Shown here: piece after piece, positions 51,230-60,253 of the stretch | How positions within the stretch are numbered: the first letter of the stretch is position 1 | Layout of the letters: every line of letters begins with the position of its first letter | Source: Lojkania enalia | Lineage: Eukaryota > Ascomycota > Dothideomycetes > Pleosporales | Length of the DNA: 64,000 bases | Assembly (NCBI GenBank): GCA_010094045.1 | Contig: ML986749.1 | Location: 45,662-109,661, forward strand | Direction: 5' to 3' | Notes under the pieces: model-generated | The model's database searches: none | Told to the model about the DNA's origin: nothing | The model's input: only the letters and a program-made list of their open reading frames with translations | Program-made: the position numbers and the translations under genes

Positions 51230-51755
51230 TTATAAGATACTTATATAATTAAATTTCCGGGGTCTTTCCTTCACGAAATTTTAAAACTATAGTTAGTATA
51301 GTAGTAGTCTCTAGTTATTTTTCCTAGTAAATAAGTCTCTAATAAGGACTACTATAATGCGGGTTATACTGGCAACTTTTATAGGTCCTCTCTCCTATCT
51401 AGCGAAACTCCTGGAATGTATACTTATTAGATAAAAATAACCTTTAAAGATTGTAGCTATAAATTTTACTAGTAGAGCTTTCCCTCCAGCCCTCTAAAGT
51501 CTTAATAAACCCCCGTAGTTGCGATTAGATAGAGGGGTATAGCTGAAGTAGCGATTAATAGTATTAATAAGGTAATCTATAGTATAACTAATATTATATT
51601 TACTCTTATTAGAGGCTAGTTTTATAAAGTAATAATAGTTATAGGATTATAACATATTAGTTATATCTTTATTAACTAGGAGAGACTCTAAAGGCCTAAA
51701 TTGTAAACCTATCTTATAATACTATACGTCTCGTAATATAGGGATAGATGTTAGT
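51230..51755 (-). pseudogene. family A fragment, copy C (inverted)
   Basis: Read on the minus strand it encodes LTSIPILRDVQYYKIGLQFR, about 50 bp not present in the 40.75-41.0 kb copy, then SYTIDYLINTINRYFSYT and LSNRNYGGLLRLQRAGGKAL. These match the middle domain of the 39.2-41.45 kb copy residue for residue in many places. After KFI the two copies part: here the frame goes on as ATIFKGYFYLIS, while the other copy switches to the transposase-like tail. This copy may show the original downstream sequence. Confidence 0.6.
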
Positions 51756-53080
51756 TAACTTAAACGACTAAAGTCCACCTGTATAAAGTAAAAAGTCCTA
51801 GTATCTTAAAAGAAATGTTAGGTAATGTTACTTTAGCTTTAGAACAACTTTAACTAATCTAGACTTCCTAGATTCTATTAAAAGCTAGTAATACTATATC
51901 TGGAAAATTATTTGTTAAATTGTTAGTTCTAACTAAAAAAAAAATTTAAGCTTATTATAGTAGAAGTTAGTTTATACTAAGTATACTTTAACGCTAAAAC
52001 ATTTATTATATTACTAACTTTAGTTTTATTATTTTATAAAGTAAAAAAAAAAAAAAAAAAAAACCCTAAATATACTACTAACCCGATTACCTAAATATCT
52101 TAGGAATTTGTTTAAGCGCTACTTTAGAAAGCAACTACTCTTATCGATAATCTATCTTACTTACCCAGCGAGAAAGAAGCGATATATAATACCCTAGATC
52201 TATAAGCTTTATTAAGGTCTCTACATATTCCTAAGTCCGGTATAGAGATCCTAACTCATCCCTCTATTTAAGTAATAGGAAGAAGTTGTAGAATTTATTA
52301 TATTTCTAAATTATTTTATAGTATAAAATATTTAGCAATATAGTAAGGTAATCCGATATACAATCTAGCTTTAAACTACTATACTACGCTATATCTAGAA
52401 CTTAAATAATGGTATTAAGGCGAATACGATAGCCCCCCTAATTCTTTGAAAATTCTAGGTTCGTTTCCTCCGAAGCTTTAAAACTATCCAGAAGATTAGG
52501 CGGCATCTAGAACCTGTTAATAAGAGCGTGCATTACCCGATCTTTAACTTCTAGAGCGGTGTATTTTATAAGATATCTCGTCCGCTTTCTAAATTTATGC
52601 TAACCCACAATTTCGAGCTGCAATCTATCCTCGTTAATAAAAGGCTTTTTGCTACTCAAGGGTTTTTGTAGTACGCTAGCCTTGTTATAATTAGGTCAGG
52701 AATGTGTTGGTATAGCTTAATTTCCGGTAGATTATATAGTTATTGGTGTAGAAGCCCTATAATTATTAATCGAGCTGTATTATGTACTTAATTTACAATT
52801 GAAACTATAGGATATAGAAGTAAGCTAATATGCGAGGTTAGCGGAAATATCCATTCTTATTTTCCATATACTTATTCTGAAATCTAAGTTTCGACTTTCT
52901 ATATTTGGACATTTTTGCGTTTTAAAGAACTTAAAATAAAAGAAATTAAACCCTATCGTAGCGATCCTTATAACAATTTTATAGTTGGACATTAGAGGTT
53001 ATAAATTCCAAGAAATCTGATAACATATAATATATTTCAAGGAGACTCATCAATCATTTTAAGGGCAAAGAATATTTATC
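51756..53080. other. edge of the RIP block and upstream region of the ankyrin gene
   Basis: Composition changes here. Up to about 52.4 kb CA/TG are scarce; from about 52.6 kb they become common. The stretch holds a 21-base poly(A) run at 52043-52063 and, nearer 53.0 kb, AT-rich sequence that should include the promoter and 5' leader of the F-box/ankyrin gene. No gene seen. Confidence 0.6.
52043..52063 (+). repeat. poly(A) tract, 21 A
   Basis: Twenty-one consecutive A followed by CCCTAAAT. It may be the 3' tail of a LINE-like insertion in plus orientation lying close to the block boundary. A slippage tract is the simpler alternative. Confidence 0.6.
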
Positions 53081-53875
53081 ATGCATCTACTTTTGCTCCC
53101 ACTCGAAATTCTTCACCACGTGACAGACGAATTGCTACCGCGAGACGTTCTTTCGCTTTCGCTTGCCTGCATACATCTTAACCATTGTCTAAAAAACGAG
53201 CTATATCGTCGAGCTCGACAGTATAGATTAGCGAATCCAAAATCACTCACTGAAGGGCTTAGGGATATATCGTTCTGGCATGATCGTCACGGCAATGGGA
53301 CAATCCTTGAATGGGCAGCCATTAACAATCGCCTCAGTACATTTAGTCGATTGTTAGAAGAGCCTCACATTGATGTTGTCCAGCCAGATAGTTATGGCGT
53401 GACCCTGCTTCACCGACTTGCAGCCCAAGGACTAGCACTTTTCATATCTGTTCTTTTAGCGTCTGAGAATGGTGGCCTACGCTTATTAATACGAAGAGAT
53501 TGTTGCGGTCTAACCCCCCTACATTTCGCCGCCGGGCGTGGGATGAAAGAAGCGCTAACAGTACTCATTTCACATGGAGCAAATCCCTCTGCTATAGACC
53601 ATCATGGAAACATGCCGCTACATCTAGCAGCCGTTACAGGTTCTCTATGTGTTTTCAGCACTCTCGTTTATTCCGGTGCAAGTATAAACGCGGAAACGCG
53701 ATTTGGGTGGACTGCGGCAGATCAAGCGAGTGTTACGAATCACGTTGCTGCTGTAGCAAAACTAGTATCATTGGGCTCGCGTCCCCCAAGTTGGCAAAAT
53801 AGGCGTTCTGGATTAAATGAGTTTCTACGGTTGGCACCATGTCCATCAGAATTTATCTTCAAAAATATAAGTTAG
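53081..53875 (+). CDS. F-box and ankyrin-repeat protein
   Basis: Intact single-exon gene for 264 residues, the longest clean ORF of the window, with ordinary codon use and CA/TG content. Residues about 6-46 (LPLEILHHVTDELLPRDVLS and on) look like an F-box, the Skp1-binding motif of SCF ubiquitin ligases. Ankyrin repeats follow at about 71-100, 103-137, 141-172 (GLTPLHFAAGRGMKEALTVL), 174-205 (GNMPLHLAAVTGSLCVFSTL) and a weaker one at 208-236. Known: F-box proteins with ankyrin repeats are a large lineage-specific group in ascomycetes, thought to choose substrates for ubiquitination. The substrate is unknown. The start at 53081 gives the F-box at the very N-terminus, as usual. It is the first healthy gene beside the RIP block. 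Confidence 0.85.
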   Translation: MHLLLLPLEILHHVTDELLPRDVLSLSLACIHLNHCLKNELYRRARQYRLANPKSLTEGLRDISFWHDRHGNGTILEWAAINNRLSTFSRLLEEPHIDVVQPDSYGVTLLHRLAAQGLALFISVLLASENGGLRLLIRRDCCGLTPLHFAAGRGMKEALTVLISHGANPSAIDHHGNMPLHLAAVTGSLCVFSTLVYSGASINAETRFGWTAADQASVTNHVAAVAKLVSLGSRPPSWQNRRSGLNEFLRLAPCPSEFIFKNIS

Positions 53876-54653
53876 ATTTCAATTATTCTAGACGTAAACC
53901 AAATCTTTAGAGAATAGGAAGTAGTGAAACCACCTTCCTCACGACCCAACGTGGCCGGCTATTCACAGCCGATGCTTCTAGTCTCTGGCGAAAATAGGGC
54001 CGTGGTTCTATAGTCTCACTGGACACGTTCTTGAATTTACTGCATCTAAGCTTACCATAGAATGCCTACCTATAAGAAGGTGGTGGTCTAGTCTCTATAT
54101 AAGGGGGCTATTTTGAAAAGACCTTATAATATTTTAGTGACGTTTCGCGATAGTAACTCCACTCTTACTAGTAGTTTAGAGACGGGTCCTCAGGGAGATA
54201 TTATATAACTCCTCATTCTCATAAAAAAAAGATATTATAGATATTTGAGAGGGTATCCCATACTCCTAATTTTCGAATAATTATCATTTTATGTAATTCC
54301 AAGTAATAAGGCAGAATTCTAAGGGCGTTTAAATAAAATAATTAACATCGTTGAGATTTTGTTGCTATTATTCAAGGGTTAAGCAATCTCTAGATTGGCT
54401 AGTTAATCTAATCCTATTTAGGTTAGCCGAGCCCTATTTACAGTTTCGTAGAACCAATTCTCGTTTTCCATTGCTTATTTTCTATATTTCAGTTATACAT
54501 TTTCATTTTCTTATAAAGAGAATATTTCCTGCCACAAAAATAGATATAATATTCGAGACTATAAGACCGTTAATTATATATATGAATGTATCTCTATAAT
54601 AAACTAGATAGCCCCGACAAGAAATCATCACAACCAACTCTAAACCTCTAACA
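53876..54653. other. AT-rich intergenic region
   Basis: No convincing gene. An 82-codon plus-strand stretch at 54351-54599 is hydrophobic and AT-rich, with no flanking signals, and I do not support it. The part around 54.06-54.3 kb has fewer CA/TG than its neighbours and may be mildly RIP-mutated. Confidence 0.5.
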
Positions 54654-54965
54654 ATGTGTCTCTTTATCTTTATTTCTCGGACTCCTAAGCCTCAAAATAT
54701 ACTTTACAGTCCTAGGCCGGGTCCGCGCGGTCGTCAATGGGCTCTACGCCGCCGCATCCATCACTTCATATCAAATTGGGGAATGGGTAATTACTCTTAC
54801 TTTCAACGCTCACGCGCTTGTTCTCCACCATCATACCGGAGCCGAAATTCAAGCGCAAGTTCAGAGTCTTCAGAATCAAGCGAATTCCAAATGCCAGACC
54901 ATAACATCTTAGAAGCAACGCCTTCGAGGCCAATTATAGTCAGAAATAGTACTAGGTCTCTTTAG
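54654..54965 (+). CDS. small Arg/Ser-rich hypothetical protein
   Basis: Single-exon ORF of 103 residues. A at -3 of the ATG is favourable. It starts MCLFIFISRTPKPQN, has an Arg/Pro-rich part (PRPGPRGRQWALRRR at about 20-35) and a Ser-rich part (SSASSESSESSEF at about 66-78). No signal peptide or known domain is seen. Composition is normal, unlike the RIP block. It could be a real small gene or one exon of a larger one. No family recognised. Confidence 0.4.
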   Translation: MCLFIFISRTPKPQNILYSPRPGPRGRQWALRRRIHHFISNWGMGNYSYFQRSRACSPPSYRSRNSSASSESSESSEFQMPDHNILEATPSRPIIVRNSTRSL

Positions 54966-55480
54966 GTGGTATGTCTATTGTGCTGAAATACAATACATTT
55001 TAATATGATATAGCTACTACGCAACTAAAGCAACTTAACGGACTCAACCGATTGTTAAACTCTACTAAAGGATATGTACTTTGAAAATTACAGAACTTGA
55101 TAGTATCTTTAGCTTTTATATCGACGCTACAATTCGTAAACAGGTTATTTCTTAGCAACTAGTAAAAATTATTGAAGTTAGTAGATGGTTGGCGGCGTAG
55201 GATGTAGTTGCCAATGCCTAATGCGATGATAGCTATTATCCTAGAGGTGTTAGCTCTGTCTGATAAGACCTTGAACTTAACATATCGACGACACTTGAAA
55301 CTATTAGGAAAGGGCTCTTATACAATGTTCTACTGTTATGTTAGACCCAGCTTCCTGCGCATGTCCCGAATATTCTATAACTGCTTCAAAATATATCCAC
55401 CAAGCTGCGGTAATCTTCATCTAAGTTAATAACTGCGTTGCTTCTACTAATTGCCGTGACTCATCCTTTAAATTACTAAG
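54966..55480. other. intergenic region, no supported gene
   Basis: A 73-codon plus-strand ORF at 55208-55429 lacks any feature that would support it. Nothing else seen before the hairpin at 55481. Confidence 0.5.
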
Positions 55481-55514
55481 TTACTATCCCTCACCACGAG
55501 GTGAGGGATAGTAA
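55481..55514. repeat. perfect 15-bp inverted repeat with 4-base loop
   Basis: TTACTATCCCTCACC, loop ACGA, then the exact reverse complement of the first arm. There is no poly-T run after it and no clear gene end next to it, so a terminator is not supported. It resembles two terminal inverted repeats brought together, an element footprint, or a recombinase- or regulator-binding palindrome. Confidence 0.85.
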
Positions 55515-55776
55515 TCCAACATTTGTTTTAGAATAGGCACTCGCTACTGCTCGGGCAGGTCGAGCTATCCGAAGGGTACGAAGAAGCGAGAAATTACATG
55601 TAGTTAGCTCGAGCAAAACGCAGAAGCATCGTGGCGACTTAACTTTGTCGGTCTAGCCGAAGCGGTTCAGGAAGTTTTTTTTTCTGCTTTCCCCCCGGCG
55701 CCGTTGCGAAGTACAAATTCAGGAGGTGCGGAGTAAGTACAGATAAACTCCCGGCTTCCTAGCTTCTGAGTGCTAA

Positions 55777-56204
55777 ATGTCGTCAAAGCCTAGGAACAGG
55801 GGCTTATTTCTCTCGATCGTCAACAAGGAAACGGACAACGCCAAAACGGCAACGAAGCCCCCACAACCACATATGACCACTACAAGGTCCCGGCCGGATA
55901 TACTTGTTACACTAGAAGTGCTAGAATATATTCCTAAGGCCTAGAGGACAGAACAAGCTGTAACCCGAACGTATCAATCAGTCTGTAATCCGTCACGATG
56001 ATCACACCAGATGGTGAAGGACACATCCTGTGTGTCATCCTTTGGGAATAATATGGCCCAGCATTCTGTATCATTATCCCGAAGAGTAGGCTAGCGTTGC
56101 TCCAGGCGATACAGCAAGCAGCCAAGCTAACCCTACAACTCCAACACCGCATCGCAAACCCCCGAGCTTTAAGGCGCGTAGGATTGTTAAGACAAATGAC
56201 TTAA
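55777..56204 (+). pseudogene. decayed gene, family unknown
   Basis: From an ATG at 55777 a frame reads MSSKPRNRGLFLSIVNKETD and on to VLEYIPKA, then a TAG, and remains readable (RTEQAVTRTYQSVCNPSR) to a TGA. A second frame from about 55998 reads MITPDGEGHILCVILWE, a TAA, then FCIIIPKSRLALLQAIQQAA and on to a TAA at 56202-56204. The in-frame TAG and TAA fit mutated Gln codons, so this looks like a lightly RIP-damaged gene with an intron or a frameshift between 55.97 and 56.0 kb. The minus-strand ORF over the same bases is its shadow. Function unknown. Confidence 0.4.
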
Positions 56205-56547
56205 AGAGATCCGAACATTTTCGCGCGAATTTAACGATTCCAAGAATAATTAGAGAGTCTACTTAGAGACTATTGGTTGCAGTATGCAACTGTCTGTTAT
56301 TTGACATGTTACTGGAATATGTATTCTTCGCTCTTGTCCTGCATCGGTTTCCAAACTCTCTCATGGCCTTGCCATTAACCCCCGTCAATGATATCTATGT
56401 TAATGATGCAGATGGCTGTAGACTCCCCCGCGTTAGCCAGAGAGTAACTTCACTAATTATAAATTATTCTATTATTAAATTATAGGAATTCTGCCAGCTA
56501 ACTATCAATTGCTCTAAGGATCACTCTAACTTTATTCTACTTTAGTT
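56205..56547. other. intergenic region, no supported gene
   Basis: Lies downstream of the convergent ubiquitin-like gene. A 70-codon plus-strand ORF at 56273-56485 has no supporting feature. 3' ends of both neighbours probably fall here. Confidence 0.45.
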
Positions 56548-57853
56548 CTACGACGAAATTCCGCAAACAAGATGTTGCAACCTCTGCCACCCTGTAAAAC
56601 TAAGAGCATCAACAACAGCATTGATCTTACCTTCCTCAACGACCATTTTTTTGCTAACAAGATGCGCCCACTTTACAGTAATAGTTTTCGATATGTTAAG
56701 TTCTGCCCAATTCCCTACGATTGAGTAGCCCAAACCAAGGGACTCCACTAATCCTGCTTGTGCATGTTCTAGAGAAAGGTAGGATACCCATTGGTATATC
56801 GAGTCACCGTCCAGATGCGCAGACGCATCCTTATCGCGAAAGCTTCTAATAAGTTCAGCTTTTCGAACCAGGACGTAGCTACATCCCCCTATGCCCTGCA
56901 GTTCGCTGAGGCGACCAGCCAGAACTGGTCCGATGTTCACCTGTGGTCGATCTAGTGCAGTGGCGCGACCACACAAGACCGCATTGCCATGTAGGTCGCT
57001 CCATCGCTCAGGAGGTGCTCGCTCTCTGAGTTTCCTGTACAGGTTCAACGATTCGAGACTTGCAGGGATAGAATGACCGAAGAAACTGAAGATTCGATCA
57101 CCACAGCCGGAGAAAGGAAGCGTATGCGGGCCTTCTGCATTCCAAATTTCCGAGTATTTAAGGAGCGGCGCGGATATAGGCGGGGTTTTGGACGTTTGGG
57201 GTGTTGGCGGAGGCGGTGGAGGAGGTGGAGGGAGAAATAGAGATGACCCAGAAGTCACTGATGTGCGGAGGACGATCACAGCGCCCGGATTGACTTGACT
57301 AGCCCACATACGTTCGGTTATTAAGAATTCCCCAATCCAGAACTCGAAAGAATCGTCCTCCAGTTTAATCTCTCTGGCTACTAGCGTTCTAGTAGACTAA
57401 GGTTGATGTTAGATAGTAAAAAGAAAGAGGGATATAAGAACACTTACATGAATACAACGGCAGTCCTCTACTGGCAACCTAAACTTACGTCCGTGAAAAT
57501 CCACGAATTCCACGAGTGGCTCAACAGCAGCAACAGCGCAAGTAGCTTTAGATTTCTAGGTACCAGTAAATACTCATCTCAAAATCCTATCCTCAAGTAC
57601 TTACCTCCGAAGATCCGTTTGTTTCCGTCACATAAGGTGGCAGCCTCTCAGCAGCGAGTCGATCTGGAACTCCATCCAACGCGCCGGAGAATGTGGTTTC
57701 CGGATTGCATGTAGAACCGGCCATGGCGTCTGTAGATTCAGGTCGTTCTATGACGAGCCTGTCTTGATCCGGGTGCTGGGTTATGGCTTCGATGACGTGT
57801 GCTATGATTGGAAAGACAGTCGATCGAAATTCTAAAGATGGGGCACGGCCCAT
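56548..57853 (-). CDS. ubiquitin-like domain protein with proline run, three exons
   Basis: Model on the minus strand: exons 57853-57605, 57555-57448 and 57396-56548, giving 401 residues. Intron 1 (49 nt) starts GTAAGT and ends TAG. Intron 2 (51 nt) starts GTAAGT, has CTAAC near its end and closes TTAG. All junctions are phase 0 and both introns interrupt the frame if retained. The start at 57853 has A at -3. Residues about 96-166 (EPLVEFVDFHGRKFRLPVED ... EFLITERMWASQVNPGAVIV) resemble the fungal ubiquitin-like domain whose usual form is 'FKDAVGRKFxFP..LC' ending in 'V.PG..I.M'. Nine prolines follow at 175-183. The C-terminal 200 residues match nothing I know. Probably cytosolic. Partner unknown. 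Confidence 0.75.
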
Positions 57854-58281
57854 TTTATATGTCGAGTGAGCTGAGTCATATTTACTATTGGAGGGCCACT
57901 TTCAGGTCGCATTTCCCGGTCATCCGTCCATTTGAACCGATTCCCTCAGTGACCAGTAAGAAGGAGATGTGGCGTGCGCCTTTTGCTACAGGTGCAGAGG
58001 TAACGCTTGCATATGTCACCCGGATCCATCTGCAAAATATGCAGAACTTTCCGCCCCGAACTTAAGCCACCCGGTATCCCAGTATGCAATTTAGCGCCGT
58101 GACCGAGAACGAAGAACATACGGCGCTCCAGGGAGGAACGCCCTTACAGTCAGCCGCCCATACTCGCTCACTTCTTAGTATTGATCAGCGAGCCAACGGG
58201 GAAGCTAAATAAATCGTTTTAAGCTCTGTCTACGGCTTTTTATATTGTGCAATCAGATCAGGCTGCAGGCTGACTGAAAGA
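57854..58281. other. divergent intergenic region
   Basis: Holds the promoter of the minus-strand ubiquitin-like gene and the upstream region of the plus-strand ZZ-like gene. The 85-codon plus-strand ORF at 57808-58065 overlaps the start of the minus-strand gene and is taken as a shadow. No clear TATA box stands out. Confidence 0.5.
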
Positions 58282-58598
58282 ATGCACTTTCGCACCATGC
58301 AGGACAACTCTCCACCAAAAGGCGCCATGTCCTCACGTTGTCAACACCTCATACACCGAAGGTCATCGCAAAGTTCTACGTGTAATACATGCAAAGATGT
58401 TATATCTAGATTTCATGGGATGACCTCGTATACCTGCACAAAGTGCGAATGGATCTGGTGCACGGGGTGCTGGAAAATGGAAGTCGAACAGGTATTCTTG
58501 AATCAGCACTGAATTTAGAAAAGCCCTAATATCTGCAGTTAAGGCAGGGGACATCTTCTAACATTAGGTACAGAAAGACTTGGAAATTTAACGATTAG
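58282..58598 (+). CDS. ZZ-type zinc-finger-like microprotein, two exons
   Basis: Model: exon 58282-58491, a 47-nt intron starting GTATTC with CTAAT before TGCAG, exon 58539-58598, giving 89 residues in phase 0. Without splicing the ORF stops after 76 residues. Residues 29-65 carry CNTC, then YTCTKC, then WCTGC (Cys-x2-Cys, Cys-x2-Cys, x4, Cys-x2-Cys). This is the Cys layout of ZZ fingers, which bind zinc and mediate protein contacts, although the usual Asp before the last Cys pair is not there. After splicing the tail reads LRQGTSSNIRYRKTWKFND. The frame is open a little upstream of the ATG with no other ATG. Could also be a remnant of a larger gene. Confidence 0.45.
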
Positions 58599-59365
58599 GA
58601 ATGTAAAAAGAGCGTAATAGATTGTTAGGAAATTAAGTTCGCAACCGTAGGTATCCACTAATATGAAAAATACCTATTTCGAGATTGTGTGATCCGGGAG
58701 TTTCTCATCCCATTCTATCTCAGTGGCGTCTCCATGCCTATGTCCGTCCTCTTTCCCCTCGAGACAAAGACGCCCATTCGAGCAAGGTGCCGTACTTGGT
58801 CGTTTATAGGCACCAATGCTCTGGTCAATTTGGTATTTTCGCAGGTTCGACATAGAGACCGGCAGTCGTTTTGCATATACCGGTGGAGCCGCGCTGGAAG
58901 AGGATTCATGGTATGAAGTACTAGGACGCGATTAGTATAACTCTGTCCACTCCTAACGGATGATGGCACCTTTTGTTTTGTATTTTGCCTAAGCCACGAT
59001 ACATTATTTGATATGTTCCTGGAAGGTCCATTTCCTCGTTGATAGACTGGATGATTTGATTATAGTGGAATGAGATATAAAGAGGTTATTGAAAGCGGCT
59101 TCGGAGATTAATTGATCGCCTCCCATCCTGATTATAAAGTAACTATAATTGGTGTATAGGCAACATTTATCTAATGAAGCTCCGTTATGGTTCTTATTTG
59201 GAGAATTTCATGCTACAGCCCTTAACTGATTTAGCAATAACCGGCCGTGTTGTGCTATACCAAACCTCAGTTTAGTAATAAACATGAAAGAGTATGAATA
59301 GCAATTCTACGATAGATTGTAACTTAAATTATCTATATATTCGAAATTTTTAGACCGCACGCCAA
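58599..59365. other. intergenic region, no supported gene
   Basis: Two overlapping ORFs on opposite strands (58689-58916 plus, 58715-58969 minus) shadow each other and neither has a domain or splice support. The minus one (ENTKLTRALVPINDQVRHLA) looks slightly more protein-like and could be a leftover exon. Rest is unremarkable. Confidence 0.45.
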
Positions 59366-60101
59366 TTATCCTCTTGCTATATAAACGTATCTAGATTCCG
59401 ATAAGTTTAGAAGTAAAGAGTTATTAGCCCTTAGAGTGGTTTGGGTTTCGGTAGTAATAAGTATAGAAGTTTCAGTATTCTTTTCATGAAGCCGCGAACT
59501 CGTGGATGTTCTAGAGGACCCTGCTATGGAATTTCTAGGTGTGCTTGCTCTCCCTTCTGTCCAGCCATTCATGTGAGTCGGTGTAGATGGGAGTGGAAGA
59601 GGCTCGTTAGCCTTGGTGTTGGCAAGAGGTATCGACCCTCTATAGCAGTCAGAATCTAGCGTAGAGACAGACAGCGTATAACTTACCCCCCGTTCCCATG
59701 TACAGGAACTATTCCAGCATTCTGGTCGTGAAGCGATGAAGTCTTCGCCGATGTGGAGAGAAAATTACTCGAGATAGACCTGCGAGCCTGCGTTTCATGC
59801 AAATCGCTAATAAGCCCCTTACATGCTATATAGCCTCGGCTAAAAGTGAACGCCCCGGCTACAGACTATGGCTATATTAGTAGCAAATCTATGTAAGCCT
59901 CTACGTAACACCCTGCTAAAGGACTAGAGGGCTTACCGTGACGTAAAAGATGTCAAACCACTCCATTCCCCGGACCGTACAAGCCAGGCGCCTAAGTAGC
60001 TCTACAAAACAAGTGAGAATAAACCGAGAAGATGAGATCATGATGGTTAGTACGATCATCATGAATGCCTTGGTATCTTCCTTGCCCACTACTGCGAACA
60101 T
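59366..60101 (-). CDS. small membrane-type protein, three exons
   Basis: Model on the minus strand: exons 60101-59937, 59865-59687 and 59639-59366, giving 205 residues. Intron 1 (71 nt) starts GTAAGC and has CTAAT before CATAG. Intron 2 (47 nt) starts GTAAGT, has CTGAC and ends TATAG. Phases fit (0, then 2). Residues about 12-32 (AFMMIVLTIMISSSRFILTC) form one likely membrane segment. The rest is hydrophilic, Ser/Thr/Asn-rich (PLANTKANEPLPLPSTPTHM, TSILITTETQTTL) and looks like a cytoplasmic tail, a little like the tails of fungal rhodopsin/PTH11-type receptors, but the seven-helix domain is missing. Further upstream exons are possible. Its leader region resembles that of the gene at 61.6-62.03 kb. 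Confidence 0.5.
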
Positions 60102-60172
60102 GTCGAACAAGCCGGAGCTTCGTATCTAGTCCACGCCGGAAATTCAGGAACAATTTGCTGGAAAAGACTGCA

Positions 60173-60253
60173 GGAAGGCAACCGGAGAAGCGGCAATGCA
60201 GCAAGTGGAGGACGAAGGACATCTCAGCCTCACCGGGGAGCGCGCATATATAC
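60173..60253 (-). promoter_or_regulatory. shared promoter/leader segment, copy 1
   Basis: Minus-strand TATATA at 60252-60247, then CGCTCCCC, (A/G)GATGTCCTT-like and GGTTGCCTTCCT motifs, about 70-150 bp before the ATG of the three-exon gene. The same order of motifs is found at 62134-62039 before the next minus-strand gene. Probably core promoter plus 5' leader kept after duplication. Confidence 0.5.

Larger units (their letters stand above)
1..52500. other. RIP-mutated AT-rich block
   Basis: Seen: CA and TG are strongly depleted and TA is greatly enriched through this block, while CG, CC and CT persist. The 60 bases at 47641-47700 contain no CA and no TG, whereas 53101-53160 in the flank contains three CA and two TG. 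Known: this is the footprint of repeat-induced point mutation, which turns C into T mainly at CpA in duplicated DNA during the sexual cycle of many Pezizomycotina. Inferred: the block is an old repeat- and duplicate-rich compartment, probably heterochromatic, with genes and transposons frozen as decayed frames. The right edge is gradual over roughly 52.4-53.0 kb. Intact long ORFs are absent. Stops are almost all TAA or TAG. Confidence 0.93.

Noticed and set aside
51350..51410. Zinc-knuckle-like CYNCG..GH reading
   Set aside because: Requires changes RIP does not make, and the minus strand carries the copy C frame, which fits far better.
52060..52070. CCCTAAA after poly(A) as telomeric repeat
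   Set aside because: Only one unit is present, with no tandem array.
1..52500. Absence of TGA in long frames as proof of coding
   Set aside because: TG is depleted everywhere in the block, so TGA is rare in every frame. I relied on lower TAA/TAG density than sister frames, long constant register, and similarity between copies instead.
55934..56152. 72-codon minus-strand ORF
   Set aside because: The plus strand reads as a continuous protein with two mutated Gln codons, which is the better explanation.
57808..58065. 85-codon plus-strand ORF
   Set aside because: Overlaps the first exon and promoter of the well-supported minus-strand gene; no independent support.
58689..58969. Overlapping plus and minus ORFs of about 75-84 codons
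   Set aside because: They shadow each other, have no domain, and no splice or start context favours either.
59441..59659. 72-codon plus-strand ORF
   Set aside because: Lies over exon 3 of the minus-strand gene, whose introns and phases are consistent.
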